Shown: in pieces, positions 34,573 to 46,342 of the stretch
How the letters are laid out: every line of letters starts with the position of its first letter
Position numbering within the stretch: the stretch's first letter is position 1
NCBI GenBank assembly: GCA_030248135.1
Contig: JASANC010003132.1
Coordinates: forward strand, 62,001 to 126,000
DNA length: 64,000 nucleotides
Origin: Theristus sp. LFF4_11
Taxonomy: Eukaryota > Nematoda > Chromadorea > Monhysterida > Xyalidae
Reading direction: 5' to 3'
Translations under genes and position numbers: made by a program
The notes under the pieces: generated by a model
Seen by the model: only the letters and a program-made list of their open reading frames with translations
The model's database searches: none
Told to the model about the DNA's origin: nothing

Positions 34573-34959
34573 CTTAGAGGAAAGTCTAACTTAGACCTCC
34601 ACCAATTTTTAGCCCAAACGAGAAAATATTGCTCCTGTGGGGAAGCAAAGTTCGAAAAAAAACGAACTTTTACATGAAAACAGCATTTTTTCTGTCTCGC
34701 AACTGATTTATTCATTGATAACGTCACAAATTAAGCAAAAAACTGTCAAAAATTCAAGCTAATCCTTCTCGAAATGTGAGTCGCTAGCTTCAATGCACAA
34801 TCGGGCCCTATTGGCTAAATCAAAAGAGATTTGGTGTCATTTACATATAAACAATGTGACATCTATAAACCCATGGCACATGACGTATTTTATACCGGGT
34901 GTGCGCATGCTCGCACAAAGTTTGGACATGACAAATAGTCGGACAGGTCGGACCGTATT
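34573..34959. other. Intergenic, nothing recognised
   Basis: AT-rich sequence without a supported gene or clear repeat border. Confidence 0.4.
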
Positions 34960-35413
34960 ACCCCAATAAACCCCCATGGGGGATTAATACGTCAGCGACT
35001 TTTAGGGGGGGGGGGGTTTATTGGTGGGGGCCGGGGGGGATTATTGGGGGGGGGGTGTTTATTTACAAAAAATTCTAGGGGTGGGGGTTTGTTGAAAAAT
35101 GGCAAAAATACCTTGCATGGCAGGCAAGAAAGTCGCAGAAACTTCTACTTTTCACAGAGATTTCCTTTTGTAACAGGTTTTGTAATGAAATTACCATTAA
35201 CTCATTCCTTTGGGGCCTTTGGTACCATAATTTCACCAATGTCACTGCATTCAGCCACTGAATTCGCTGGGTATGTGTTTCAAACAGGTTTCCAATTAAC
35301 CCCCATGGGGGATTATTTGTGGGGCGGGGAGGGGATTATTCGGAAACTGGTCGGTGGGTGGGAGTTTGTTGGGGGGATTAATGGTGGGGGGGGGTTAATG
35401 GGGGTAATACGGT
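34960..35413. mobile_element. G-rich MITE with ends (ac)cgtattacccc
   Basis: Left ACCGTATTACCCCAATAAAC-like sequence and right GTTAATGGGGGTAATACGGT are inverted. AACCCCCATGGGGGATTA occurs at both sides. Long G runs (34987-35060, 35300-35400) could form G-quadruplexes. Confidence 0.65.
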
Positions 35414-35612
35414 ATCAACTTTTTGGGTTCTGCGATTTAATGCATTTGCAACGTGGAAAGGAAACTAGTTTCAATCTGTGTGTGGGAATTCAAAGTAGAC
35501 TAAAATGTCCAGACATTTTAAGGGGATTCGGATTAAAAAATAATACTTATTGCACACAACCAACAATTGTGGGTCTCGATAGAACGGTGAAGTTGTTTCA
35601 AAAGTTTGTATG

Positions 35613-36238
35613 TGTAATGGCCTACTTTAGCCTCATGCTTCCTTGCGGCGCACCGTTCTCTTTTCGCGTGCTGGGAGTGCCTGGCGTGACTGCGTATAAC
35701 AGGGTGCGTGTGTGCGGACACTCGCCTACTCGTTTCTGATTGGTAGTTGTGGGCGCGTCTGATTGGTTTATGCTTTGTGTTGCTGTGTATTGATTGGTTG
35801 TTTTATTCCTAACCCCAGTTAATCCGGTGTCACGTGACTCACTGTATAAATAACCGTGCCCGGCTATTGTTCGGTGTCAGTTGTGCCAGGTTGTGTTTTA
35901 TTCTTCTGCTTCTTGAGCTACTGACCGTCTTTCCTGTATTAACGTCGAGAAAGTTCTGTCGAAGCGGTGCCGTTCTATTCTTCTTCTGTCGACTGTTTTA
36001 TTCGAATAAATAATAAAAGAAAAGAGAGAAACGAATTGAATTGTGAATTAACTGTGGAAATATTAACGACTGACACACGCACACACACAACCAAACGCAA
36101 TCGTGTATTTTTCACTTTGAGCAAAAGTGCAGGTCGACGAAGTTCCGAGCGCTCTGATCCTCACATCAGCGTTCGAGGCCGGGGAATTCGAGGCGTTGGA
36201 GGTCCAGAGTGATCGTTACACCCGGGGTGCACATTTCA
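35613..36238 (+). repeat. 5' LTR
   Basis: 626 bp, TG..CA ends. It contains three ATTGG (inverted CCAAT) boxes, GTCACGTGAC, a TATA box and AATAAA at 36005-36010, in the usual U3-R-U5 order. Confidence 0.9.
35829..35853 (+). promoter_or_regulatory. LTR core promoter: CACGTG box and TATA box (5' LTR)
   Basis: GTCACGTGAC at 35829-35838 is followed by TATAAATAA at 35845-35853, with ATTGG boxes upstream near 35740-35800. GTCACGTGAC is the palindromic E-box bound by TFEB/HLH-30-type bHLH-ZIP factors in other animals. Confidence 0.6.
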
Positions 36239-38906
36239 GTGGAGGTCCCGCCGATCGAACGCCGGCTGGTCAGGATAGGAGCGAGTCGAGACCTTGGAGC
36301 ATCCGTCGAGAGGAGCGAATCTACAGTTTGGAATTCCAGCGCTGCTCGAATGGTCATGGAGGACCGCAGCTAGAGTGGAGCGGAGTTTCAAATCATCTGT
36401 GTTCTTCCGGCGCTGCTCGAGGTCATGGAGGACCCGCGGCTGGACTGGAGTTTCACCGCAGTTGGTTCCCGTGCGTCGATTCGTTCGATCCGTGGAGGAG
36501 AAGTGAGTTGGGTGCAGTGAGTTTTTGGATTTCTCGGCAGAAAGTTTGTTTTGTTCGGAGCTGAAGTTTTCGATCGAGTTTTTTTCGTTTCGTTTTGCTC
36601 CGTTTTGCTTGAGCCGAGAATCCAAAGTAGCACCCGGTGGCGAATTGTGAGCGACGATCGGCCAGTTTTGGAGCACTTGTGCAGTTGGAGCGCCCGTCCT
36701 GCTTGGAGCGCCTGTGCTGTTTGGAGCGCCCGTCCAGTTTCGGGCCCTGTGCCGCTCGAGGTCATGGAGGACCCGCGGCTGGATTAGGAGCTCCAGTGCA
36801 GTTGTGCGTCGTCGTTGAAGTTGTGGAGGAGTGAGGTTGGTGACGGGTGTGGACTCTCGGCCAGAAGTTTTCTTTAGTTGTTCTTTTCGTTTGGCCGCGT
36901 TCGGCAGTCGAGTTTTGGTCTCGTTGTAGATTTTTTTTGTTTGTTTTGCCGAGAGTCCCTAAGTAAAAACACCCGACAGCTGCTATTCGACCTACGTACG
37001 ATCGAAGCTACACGGGACTGATCGATCTGTTTTGTGTGCGTCGAAAACAACAGCTTCAGTGATCGATACAGCTTCTGCTCGATCGAAGCCTCAGTGTTGG
37101 ATTGTTTGTGCTGCTGTGACGACTGCTGTTGTTTGTTGAGTTGGATTGTTGTACGATTGGTCGAGCGATGGCGAGAAAGAGACGACGAAAGCACAAAGGC
37201 CATGGAGGGTCAGTGCAGGAGGGCGATGGAGGACAGGTGCAAAGAGGCCATGGAGGGCACACGTCGAAGGCACATGAGAACTGCTGCACCACAAATGTTG
37301 GAAGTGTGAATGGATGTTGGGGACGGCCACAGATTGATCAGATTCGCGCCGGATGGAAACGAGGAGGAGTAATGGTGGAGGACCCGAGGAAGACTGTGGA
37401 GATCGACAGCTGCAAACAGTTTTGGTTTTCTTCAACAATGGACGTCGCAATAGCAACAGCACCAACTTTTGTTTGTTTGACTGGGCTTGGTTGGTTGGTA
37501 TATCCGGTGACTGCCAAGTGCCATGTCGTTTTTCCGGATTTGCAACAGCAACAGAAGCAGCTGAAATGATCAAAAAAGCTCATGGAGGAGCAACGGAACA
37601 GCAGACGGATCTAATGGCGAATAATGGTGAGACGCACGGCAGTGGATTTGGCGCAGTGAAAAATGGATGTTCCTCGACGACTCATGGAAAAGCAGAAGGG
37701 ATTCAATCGATCGATGCTGCCGAAATGGAGTGATGGCGCCTAAAAAGATGGTGTTCGACTGTTTCGTCGTTGACAACGCTGCTGCAGAAAAGTGCCGTCC
37801 GATGGAGAGAGCTGAAGGCTAGTTGGAAAATGGAGCCGCTGTAGAAGCAGTCGTGGAAGTCTGGAAGCGGTGCTCGATGACGAGAGAGTTGCACATGGAG
37901 GTGTAGCACCAGAGGGTTGACGACTGCACGTGTTGTTGACAGCGTTCGCATTCTTTGGAAGACGACCGGCAAAAAAGGGCACAATGACCACGGAAACGCT
38001 ACTGATGTGGATGAACGGCTGGATTCGGAAGTGTGGAAAGCGTCGTCTGGATGTGTTTGGCTGAGTCGCGACAGTCAAACATGTGGACATTTGGAGGACG
38101 CACCGACTTCTGTGGATCGCCTGTTCTCCTGAAGTGATATTGCCCTGGTTGAGAGGTCGCATTGTCATGAAGTTTGGGTTGACGGGAGTAGACGGCCGTC
38201 GCTCAGTGCATGGAGCCTGAGCTTGCGCAAATCAGATCAGCGACCGACGTTTGGAAATCCTGCAGGTGGTTTTGGTAAACCTCAGCGTCGAGGAACGCGA
38301 CTGAAACTCCGCCCGAACAAGATGACCGGTGCGATAATGGGGCAATGTTATTTGAGTGTCAGTGGCAGAAGCGGTGGTCAGCTCAAAACGCCGTGGATTC
38401 GTCGAAACAAGGAGTCATACGTTGTCGCATGGTGCAGCGCGGTGGAATTTGTTGTGACTAGACACGGCCGGTCGAAGCGCAACAAAGGTGCTATGGTGAT
38501 ATTTTCCGATGGACGCGATTTCTTCAGTGAATCGTCCTGGAAAATGGTGCGACGAAAGTTGTCGAGATGCCGCTGAACGATTTGCGTCTTAACGACGGAC
38601 AGTTTTGAGCGCGGACATGGAGAACTGGACGGGCATAAATCGATGGAGAACGCAGCGGTGGAGTCGAATGCGAGATGGTCGTCGAATAGTTAGAAAGAGC
38701 GCCGCAATGTCGTCTGGAGCGTCGAATGGTTGAATCAAGTCTATGGAGGGACATATGAGTTCGAATGGAATGGAGTCGTCTGGAGCGTGGAAATATCAAA
38801 CCAAATCCATAGAGGGATCTATCAGCGAATTGAGAGAAGTGACTTGATGGAACATGAACGAACGTCGAACATGAATGCCGAAAGCATGGAGGCTATAGGC
38901 ATTTAA
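36239..38906 (+). other. LTR element, left internal region, non-coding with recurrent ATGGAGG
   Basis: No retroviral-type domain is visible in any frame; longest open frames are ~140-160 codons and mutually overlapping. ATGGAGG occurs ten times (36356, 36425, 36764, 37202, 37226, 37250, 37582, 37895, 38743, 38886). Three of these are exactly 24 bp apart and in one frame give the repeated peptide AMEGQCRR/AMEDRCKE/AMEGTRRR. Confidence 0.6.
36240..36254 (+). other. Primer-binding site of the LTR element
   Basis: TGGAGGTCCCGCCGA starts one base after the LTR. Its complement ends in CCA after a GC-rich T-arm-like sequence, as expected for a tRNA 3' end. The tRNA species was not identified. Confidence 0.55.
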
Positions 38907-39282
38907 GATCGGCTTTTTGAGAATACCGTCCCACCCCTCCCACCTCTAGGCACTAGAATGCAAAGTTTCTCCAATTTAGACAAATCATACATCATTCTGA
39001 CCGTCTTGACGCGCTGATTTCGAAAATCACATTTATTTTTTGATTCAAAGTCATTTAGAGTTCAAAAATAGCCAAAAACCGTTTTTTCGGGGCCCTTTCA
39101 AAAAATAGTGTTTTTTCAGCTTTTTAATGAAGCTACGACAAAAATAAAAAGACCATTCGATTTGCCTTGATCTGCTGAATATTTTTTGTAAATATACTGT
39201 GCCCTAAAAATGAAGTTTAAAAGGTGAATTTTTAAAAAAAACTGATTTTGAAGTCAGTTTTTTTGTTTTTTTCGGGTCTTCA

Positions 39283-42116
39283 GAACCGTTTTCGGGGCAT
39301 AGTATGGGGGTCCACCAAAAAGCACTCCGAAACAGCTAGCTCTGTGCCAAGTTTCATTTTCAATTTCGGTCGGCTAGATAACTAAAAACTGGTTTTACTG
39401 TTGGTACCCAGAACGCGATTTGGTCATCATGACACCGACATGCACCTGAACATGTACCACGTGCTGCAACCAGGTGTACTGTGAGATAAAATAAAATAGT
39501 GCGTCCAAAAGCCCACGAGACCAGCTAATAGTGCCTCAAGAATCAGTCGTCGAAGTGCTTATTCATGGCCATAACAGCGGAGCTATTTTTGCTCACAAGT
39601 GTGAACTATTGGTTAAAGACCCAATGATAATGTTAGTTTTTAGGGGTTTTCAGCAATTTAGAACCGTTTTCGGGGCATAGTATGGGGGTGCACCAGAAAG
39701 CACTCCGAAATAGCTAGCTCTGTGCCAAGTTTCATTTTCAATTTCGGTCGGCTAGATAACTAAAAAGTGGTTTTACTGTTGGTACCCAGAACGCGATTTG
39801 GTCATCATGAAACCGACGTGCACCTAAACATGTACCACGTGATGCAACCAGGGGTACTGTGAGATAAAATAAAATAGTGCGTCCAAAAGCCCACGAGACC
39901 AGCTCATAGTGCCTCAAGAATCAGTCGTCGAAGTGCTTATTCATGGCCATAACAGCGGAGCTATTTTTGCTCACAAGTGTGAACTATTGGTTAAAGAACC
40001 AATGATAATGTTAGTTTTTGGGGGTTTTCAGCAATTTAGAACCGTTTTCGGGGCATAGTATGGGGGTGCACCAAAAAGCACTCCGAAACAGCTAGCTCTG
40101 TGCCAAGTTTCATTTTCAATTTCGGTCGGCTAGATAACTAAAAAGTGGTTTTACTGTTGATACCCAGAACGCGATTTGGTCATCATGACACCGACATGCA
40201 CCTGAACATGTACCACGTGCTGCAACCAGGTGGGCTGTGAGATAAAATAAAATAGTGCGTCCAAAAGCCCACGAGACCAGCTCATAGTGCCTCAAGAATC
40301 AGTCGTCGAAGTGCTTATTCATGGCCATAACAGCGGAGCTATTTTTGCTCACAAGTGTGAACTATTGGTTAAAGACCCAATGATAATGTTAGTTTTTAGG
40401 GGTTTTCAGCAATTTAGAACCGTTTTCGGGGCATAGTATGGGGGTGCACCAGAAAGCACTCCGAAATAGCTAGCTCTGTGCCAAGTTTCATTTTCAATTT
40501 CGGTCGGCTAGATAACTAAAAAGTGGTTTTACTGTTGGTACCCAGAACGCGATTTGGTCATCATGACACCGACGTGCACCTGAACATGTACCACGTGATG
40601 CAACCAGGTGTACTGTGAGATAAAATAAAATAGTGCGTCCAAAAGCCCACGAGACCAGCTCATAGTGCCTCAAGAATCAGTCGTCGAAGTGCTTATTCAT
40701 GGCCATAACAGCGGAGCTATTTTTGCTCACAAGTGTGAACTATTGGTTAAAGAACCAATGATAATGTTAGTTTTTGGGGGTTTTCAGCAATTTAGAACCG
40801 TTTTCGGGGCATAGTATGGGGGTGCACCAAAAAGCACTCCGAAACAGCTAGCTCTGTGCCAAGTTTCATTTTCAATTTCGGTCGGCTAGATAACTAAAAA
40901 GTGGTTTTACTGTTGATACCCAGAACGCGATTTGGTCATCATGACACCGACATGCACCTGAACATGTACCACGTGCTGCAACCAGGTGGGCTGTGAGATA
41001 AAATAAAATAGTGCGTCCAAAAGCCCACGAGACCAGCTCATAGTGCCTCAAGAATCAGTCGTCGAAGTGCTTATTCATGGCCATAACAGCGGAGCTATTT
41101 TTGCTCACAAGTGTGAACTATTGGTTAAAGACCCAATGATAATGTTAGTTTTTAGGGGTTTTCAGCAATTTAGAACCGTTTTCGGGGCATAGTATGGGGG
41201 TGCACCAGAAAGCACTCCGAAATAGCTAGCTCTGTGCCAAGTTTCATTTTCAATTTCGGTCGGCTAGATAACTAAAAAGTGGTTTTACTGTTGGTACCCA
41301 GAACGCGATTTGGTCATCATGACACCGACGTGCACCTGAACATGTACCACGTGATGCAACCAGGTGTACTGTGAGATAAAATAAAATAGTGCGTCCAAAA
41401 GCCCACGAGACCAGCTCATAGTGCCTCAAGAATCAGTCGTCGAAGTGCTTATTCATGGCCATAACAGCGGAGCTATTTTTGCTCACAAGTGTGAACTATT
41501 GGTTAAAGAACCAATGATAATGTTAGTTTTTGGGGGTTTTCAGCAATTTAGAACCGTTTTCGGGGCATAGTATGGGGGTGCACCAAAAAGCACTCCGAAA
41601 CAGCTAGCTCTGTGCCAAGTTTCATTTTCAATTTCGGTCGGCTAGATAACTAAAAAGTGGTTTTACTGTTGATACCCAGAACGCGATTTGGTCATCATGA
41701 CACCGACATGCACCTGAACATGTACCACGTGCTGCAACCAGGTGGGCTGTGAGATAAAATAAAATAGTGCGTCCAAAAGCCCACGAGACCAGCTCATAGT
41801 GCCTCAAGAATCAGTCGTCGAAGTGCTTATTCATGGCCATAACAGCGGAGCTATTTTTGCTCACAAGTGTGAACTATTGGTTAAAGACCCAATGATAATG
41901 TTAGTTTTTGGGGTTTTTCAGCAATTTAGAACCGTTTTCGGGGCATAGTATGGGGGTGCACCAAAAAGCACTCCGAAACAGCTAGCTCTGTGCCAAGTTT
42001 CATTTTTTATTTCGGTCGGCTGGATAACTAAAAAGTGGTTTTACTGTTGGTACCCAGAACGCGATTTGGTCATCATGACACCGACATGCACCTGAACATG
42101 TACCACGTGCTGCAAC
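39283..42116 (+). repeat. 378-bp tandem repeat, seven full units and a partial, 756-bp higher-order pattern
   Basis: GAACCGTTTTCGGGGCATAG recurs at 39283, 39661, 40039, 40417, 40795, 41173, 41551 and 41929, spacing exactly 378. Neighbouring units alternate at fixed positions (GTTGGTACCC/GTTGATACCC, AGGTGTACTG/AGGTGGGCTG), so the true period is 756. Confidence 0.95.
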
Positions 42117-43130
42117 TTTTGAGGCACTATTAGCTGGTCTCGTGGGCTTTTGGACGCACTATTTTATTTTATCTCACAGTACACCTGGTTGCAGCACGTG
42201 GTACATGTTCAGGTGCATGTCGGTGTCATGATGACCAAATCGCGTTCTGGGTACCAACAGTAAAACCACTTTTTAGTTATCCAGCCGACCGAAATTGAAA
42301 ATGAAACATGGCACAGAGCTAGCTGTTTCGGAGTGCTTTTTGGTGCACCCCCTACTATGCCCCGAAAACGGTTCTAAATTCCTGAAAAACCCCAAAAACT
42401 AACATTATCATTGGGTCTTTAACCAATAGTTCACACTTGTGAGCAAAAATAGCTCCGCTGTTATGGCCATGAATAAGCACTTCGACGACTGATTCTTGAG
42501 GCACTATTAGCTGGTCTCGTGGGATTTTGGACGCACTATTTTATTTTATCTCACAATACACCTGGTTGCAGCACGTGGTACATGTTCAGGTGCATGTCGG
42601 TGTCATGATGACTAAATCGCGTTCTGGGTACCAACAGTAAAACCACTTTTTAGTTATCCAGCCGACCGAAATTGAAAATGAAACTTGGCACAGAGCTAGC
42701 TGTTTCGGAGTGCTTTTTGGTGCACCCCCATACTATGCCCCGAAAACGGTTCTAAATTGCTGAAAACCCCCAAAAACTAACATTATCATTGGGTCTTTAA
42801 CCAATAGTTCACACTTGTGAGCAAAAATAGCTCCGCTGTTATGGCCATGAATAAGCACTTCGACGACTGATTCTTGAGGCACTATTAGCTGGTCTCGTGG
42901 GCTTTTGGACGCACTATTTTATTTTATCTCACAGTACACCTGGTTGCAGCACGTGGTACATGTTCAGGTGCATGTCGGTGTCATGATGACCAAATCGCAT
43001 TCTGGGTACCAACGGTAAAACCACTTTTTAGTTATCTAGCCGACCGAAATTGAAAATGAAACTTGGCACAGAGCTAGCTGTTTCGGAGTGCTTTTTGGTG
43101 GACCCCCATACTATGCCCCGAAAACGGTTC
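42117..43130 (-). repeat. Same 378-bp repeat, inverted, about 2.7 units
   Basis: Complement landmarks at 42369, 42747 and 43125, again 378 apart. The junction at 42116/42117 joins CTGCAAC of a forward unit to TTTTGAGGCACTATT of a reverse unit with no spacer. Confidence 0.95.
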
Positions 43131-43500
43131 TGAAGACCCGAAAAAAATAAAAAACTGACTTCAAAATCAGTTTTTTTTAAAAATTCACCTTTTAAACTTC
43201 ATTTTTAGGGCACAGTATATTTACAAAAAATATTCAGCAGATCAAGGCAAATCGAATGGTCTTTTTATTTTTGTCGTAGCTTCATTAAAAAGCTGAAAAA
43301 AACACTATTTTTTAAAAGGGCCCCGAAAAAACGGTTTTTAGTTATTTTTGGGCTCTAAATGTTTTTGAATCAAAAAATAAATGTGATTTTCGGAATCAGC
43401 GCGTCAAGACGGTCAGAATGATGTATGATTTGTCTAAATTGGAAAAACTTTGCATTCTAGTGCCTAGAGGAAGTTGCTATTCTGAAAAATCGGGTCTTAA

Positions 43501-45182
43501 TAGCGATGGATGGACGAGCGTCGGATGGCGGATGGTGACGAACAACAACGGAATTCAACAGCGTTGAGGAGTTGTGTTGCGCCGGGGTCGTCGCAATTTG
43601 AAGGGGGGATGGTGGTGGTTCGAAGCGTCGGAAACCCCCGTTTTCACCCTGGGGAGAGGGTGAACGTTGTCGACGATCGTCGAGTTAGCTGCAGCTCTTC
43701 AGCATTCAATTTGCATATCAACAACAAAACAATAGTACTAATTCAATCGTCGGCTGTTCGTCGCGAAGATGGATCGTGCTGTTCGTCGTGAAGATAGTTC
43801 GTTTGTGCGTCGAGTCGAGAACGGTGGGATGCGCGGATGCTGTGCGACGATGGTGTTTTGCCGTTGGACTGTTAGCTGTGAAGAAAAGTTGTGATTTATT
43901 GAATTCAGAAAGATCTGGCGTTGTGAGTTGTTTTGAACGTTTCAGTTGTTTGGAAACCCCAAGAGTTTTGATTTTTGTTCTGAGTTTGTTTTGATTTTCC
44001 GTAGTTCCACAGCTTTGGTTTGGTTTTAGTTTTTAGGCACAGTTGTTGAAATTTCGGTCTTCCTCGGACGGTTCTTCCACCTTTCTTACAGTTTGGTTTT
44101 ATTAGTTTCAAAGCTTTCAGATTTTAGATTTTTTTCGGTTGTTTTGATGTGGCGCTGGAGTCAGATGGTCTGTACGTTTTAGGGTGTGGTTGCAAGATTG
44201 TGTGTTTTGGTTTCCTTGGCCAGGGGCGCCAGAAGTTGTTCTCTGTGAATGTGTGTCGTTTGGTTTTTGTGTGTCGTTTGTGTGTTGTGTAGTTTTGAAA
44301 TTTTAACAGGCACTGAACTGACCAATAACCAACTAGTTTTGAATTATTTTCATGGTTTCATTTATTCTAGTGTTTTGAGAAGTTTCGAAGTTCGATTTTT
44401 GTTTTTGTCAGTTGCGAGGCCCCAGGTACAGAAGACGTTTGGATTGTTTCGAGAGGGGCGGTAAAAAGTTCAATTGGTTTGTGTTTTAAAAGAAAGAAGT
44501 GTTTAGTGTTTTTGAAATAACTCCGAAATGTATATTTTGATTTATTCGAAGTTTTGAAAGGTTTTGGATTTTTACTGTGTTTTCAGGGATTAGATTTTAT
44601 TATTTTCTTGCAATTCATCCATCTAGAAATTTCCGATGTTTTCTTGTTCTGCAGTTTAGAAGTTTTGTATGTTTTCCAGAAGTTTTGTGTTTTCCAGTCC
44701 ATAATAATTTCGCAGAAATTGTATTTTTGAAGTTTTGATTTTTGTAATAGAGACCACAACAATCGGGTTTTGAAGTTTTGTCATTTTTTTGTGAAGTTTT
44801 GGAAATAGTAGTTTAGCTTTGTGTATCGTAACCAGGATTTCCAAGTTTTACAAGTTTCAGTTTCAGGATATTGATTTTTGGGTTTTTGCAATTTCAGGAA
44901 TTTCCCGTTTTGTATCAAGTGCAATTATGTCTATTTGAGGAGGTTTGGTTTTCAAGCAATAGACGTTCTAACAGTTTAAATGTTTTGTAAAGTTTAATTG
45001 ATTTGTGTGTGTGTAACTTTGGGTTTTTACTTTTAGTTTCGTCTTTGTGTGACGCAGTCATTGATACGATTCAGGAATGGGTGCAGGTTTGCTGCATGCC
45101 CTCTCGTTTCGCAGAATCCCGGCATTCGGCTACGTAGGGAGAATGTCGTCGCGAGGTCGCTCCGAGTGGGGGAGTAGGGTAC
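43501..45182 (+). other. LTR element, right internal region, non-coding
   Basis: AT/T-rich sequence with GTTTTG-type runs, no domain recognised. It continues the LTR element after the nested TTAA insertion. Confidence 0.55.
45166..45180 (+). other. Polypurine tract of the LTR element
   Basis: GAGTGGGGGAGTAGG lies directly before the 3' LTR, as expected for plus-strand priming. Confidence 0.55.
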
Positions 45183-45805
45183 TGTAATGGCCTACTTTAG
45201 CCTCATGCTTCCTTGCAGCGCACCGTTCTCTTTTCGCGTGCTGGGAGTGCCTGGCGTGACTGCGTATAACAGGGTGCGTGTGTGCGGACACTCGCCTACT
45301 CGTTTCTGATTGGTAGTTGTGGTCGCGTCCGATTGGTTTATGCTTTGTGTTGCTGTGTATTGATTGGTTGTTTCATTCCTAACCCCAGTTAATCCGGTGT
45401 CACGTGACTCACTGTATAAATAACCGTGCCCGGCTATTGTTCGGTGTCAGTTGTGCCAGGTTGTGTTTTATTCTTCTGCTTGAGCTACTGACCGTCTTTC
45501 CTGTATTAACGTCGAGAAAGTTCTGTCGAAGCGGTGCCGTTCTATTCTTCTTCTGTCGACTGTTTTATTCGAATAAATAATAAAAGAAAAGAGAGAAACG
45601 AATTGAATTGTGAATTAACTGTGGAAATATTAACGACTGACACACGCACACACAAAACCAAACGCAATCGTGTATTTTTCACTTTGAGCAAAAGTGCAGG
45701 TCGACGAAGTTCCGAGCGCTCTGATCCTCACATCAGCGTTCGAGGCCGGGGAATTCGAGGCGTTGGAGGTCCAGAGTGATCTTTACACCCGGGGTGCACA
45801 TTTCA
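45183..45805 (+). repeat. 3' LTR
   Basis: 623 bp, ~99% identical to the 5' LTR. One 3-bp deletion in the CTTCTG repeat and a few substitutions separate them. It ends 538 bp before the phospholipase A2 start codon on the same strand. Confidence 0.9.
45399..45423 (+). promoter_or_regulatory. LTR core promoter: CACGTG box and TATA box (3' LTR)
   Basis: Same GTCACGTGAC (45399-45408) and TATAAATAA (45415-45423) as in the 5' LTR. Transcription from here would run towards the phospholipase gene. Confidence 0.6.
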
Positions 45806-46342
45806 TATGTTTTTCAACGTTCAAACACGTTCAACGTATTGTTCTGATTTGGGGTTACACAAGTCAGTGAAAGAACATAATTTGAGTACTGACAACAAAC
45901 AAATCGTTTTTCAATTGCGTTATTTTTTGTAAAGTATTGCAATACAAGACCTCCCACTTATAAGACCCCCACTCAGAAGTGGGCGGAGTGTCACATGGCG
46001 GGAAACCAAAAAAATTCAAATATTCGATTTGGTCAAAATCCCACTCCGTTTATAAGAATCTTCACTTTATAAGAACTCCTCCCATTTATAAGTTTTCCAC
46101 TTTTTTTCCACTCCACACAAAGATTTCCACTTTTTCAGAAATTTTTGATTTTCAAATTTAAAGACCTTATATGCAAGACTGTACGGTATTATATATGATG
46201 TGTTTCAAAATCTATGGCTGAAAAAAAATATAAAGTACCACGCGAGATCCACAACTTTCATCAATTTGAGCTCAACATCCTGCACTGCAGACGAAGGTGC
46301 GACAAACTTCAAGTGGTGCACATTTCTCGACCTGTTGTCATC
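45806..46342 (+). promoter_or_regulatory. Phospholipase upstream region
   Basis: Begins at the LTR end and includes MITE family B copy 2. TATAAAG at 46229-46235 lies 108 bp before the ATG. A possible acceptor (ctgcactgcag, ending 46290) could serve trans-splicing or a 5' intron. Confidence 0.4.
45930..46190. mobile_element. MITE family B, copy 2, just upstream of phospholipase
   Basis: Same internal blocks; left end diverged (GTAAAGTATTGCAATACAAG), right end ATGCAAGACTGTACGGTA. Ends ~150 bp before the phospholipase ATG. Confidence 0.75.

Larger units (their letters stand above)
38907..43496 (+). mobile_element. TTAA-flanked foldback element with internal satellite
   Basis: TTAA lies immediately outside both ends (38903-38906, 43497-43500). 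Ends are inverted: GATCGGCTTTTTGAGAATACC-like on the left and its divergent complement on the right, followed by CTCTAGGCACTAG and ~370 bp of further inverted match. Between the ends are 378-bp repeats, direct up to 42116 and inverted after it. TTAA targets are typical of piggyBac-type elements; no transposase is present. The right end lacks the GTGGGAGGGGTGGGAC part present in the copy at window position 438-452. Confidence 0.8.
35613..45805 (+). mobile_element. LTR retrotransposon, non-autonomous, interrupted by a TTAA foldback element
   Basis: Two direct repeats of 626 and 623 bp start TGTAATGG and end ..CATTTCA (TG..CA). They differ at only about seven places, so insertion is fairly recent. 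Target duplication is TATG (4 bp) on both sides, or TATGT if the first T is shared. A primer-binding site one base after the 5' LTR and a purine tract before the 3' LTR set the + orientation. Without the nested 4.6 kb insertion the internal part is ~4.3 kb. No gag, protease, reverse transcriptase or integrase motif was seen, so it would need another element's enzymes. Confidence 0.9.

Noticed and set aside
35044..35739. 231-codon frame upstream of and into the 5' LTR
   Set aside because: It crosses a G-rich MITE, unique DNA and the LTR start. Glycine runs come from G tracts.
36127..38576. Several 115-160-codon frames in the LTR-element interior as gag or envelope
   Set aside because: No zinc knuckle, protease, polymerase or integrase motif. 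Frames overlap on both strands and share only nucleotide-level repeats.
46214..46342. Upstream in-frame ATG for the phospholipase
   Set aside because: It would place 43 polar residues before the signal peptide. The ATG at 46343 directly starts it.
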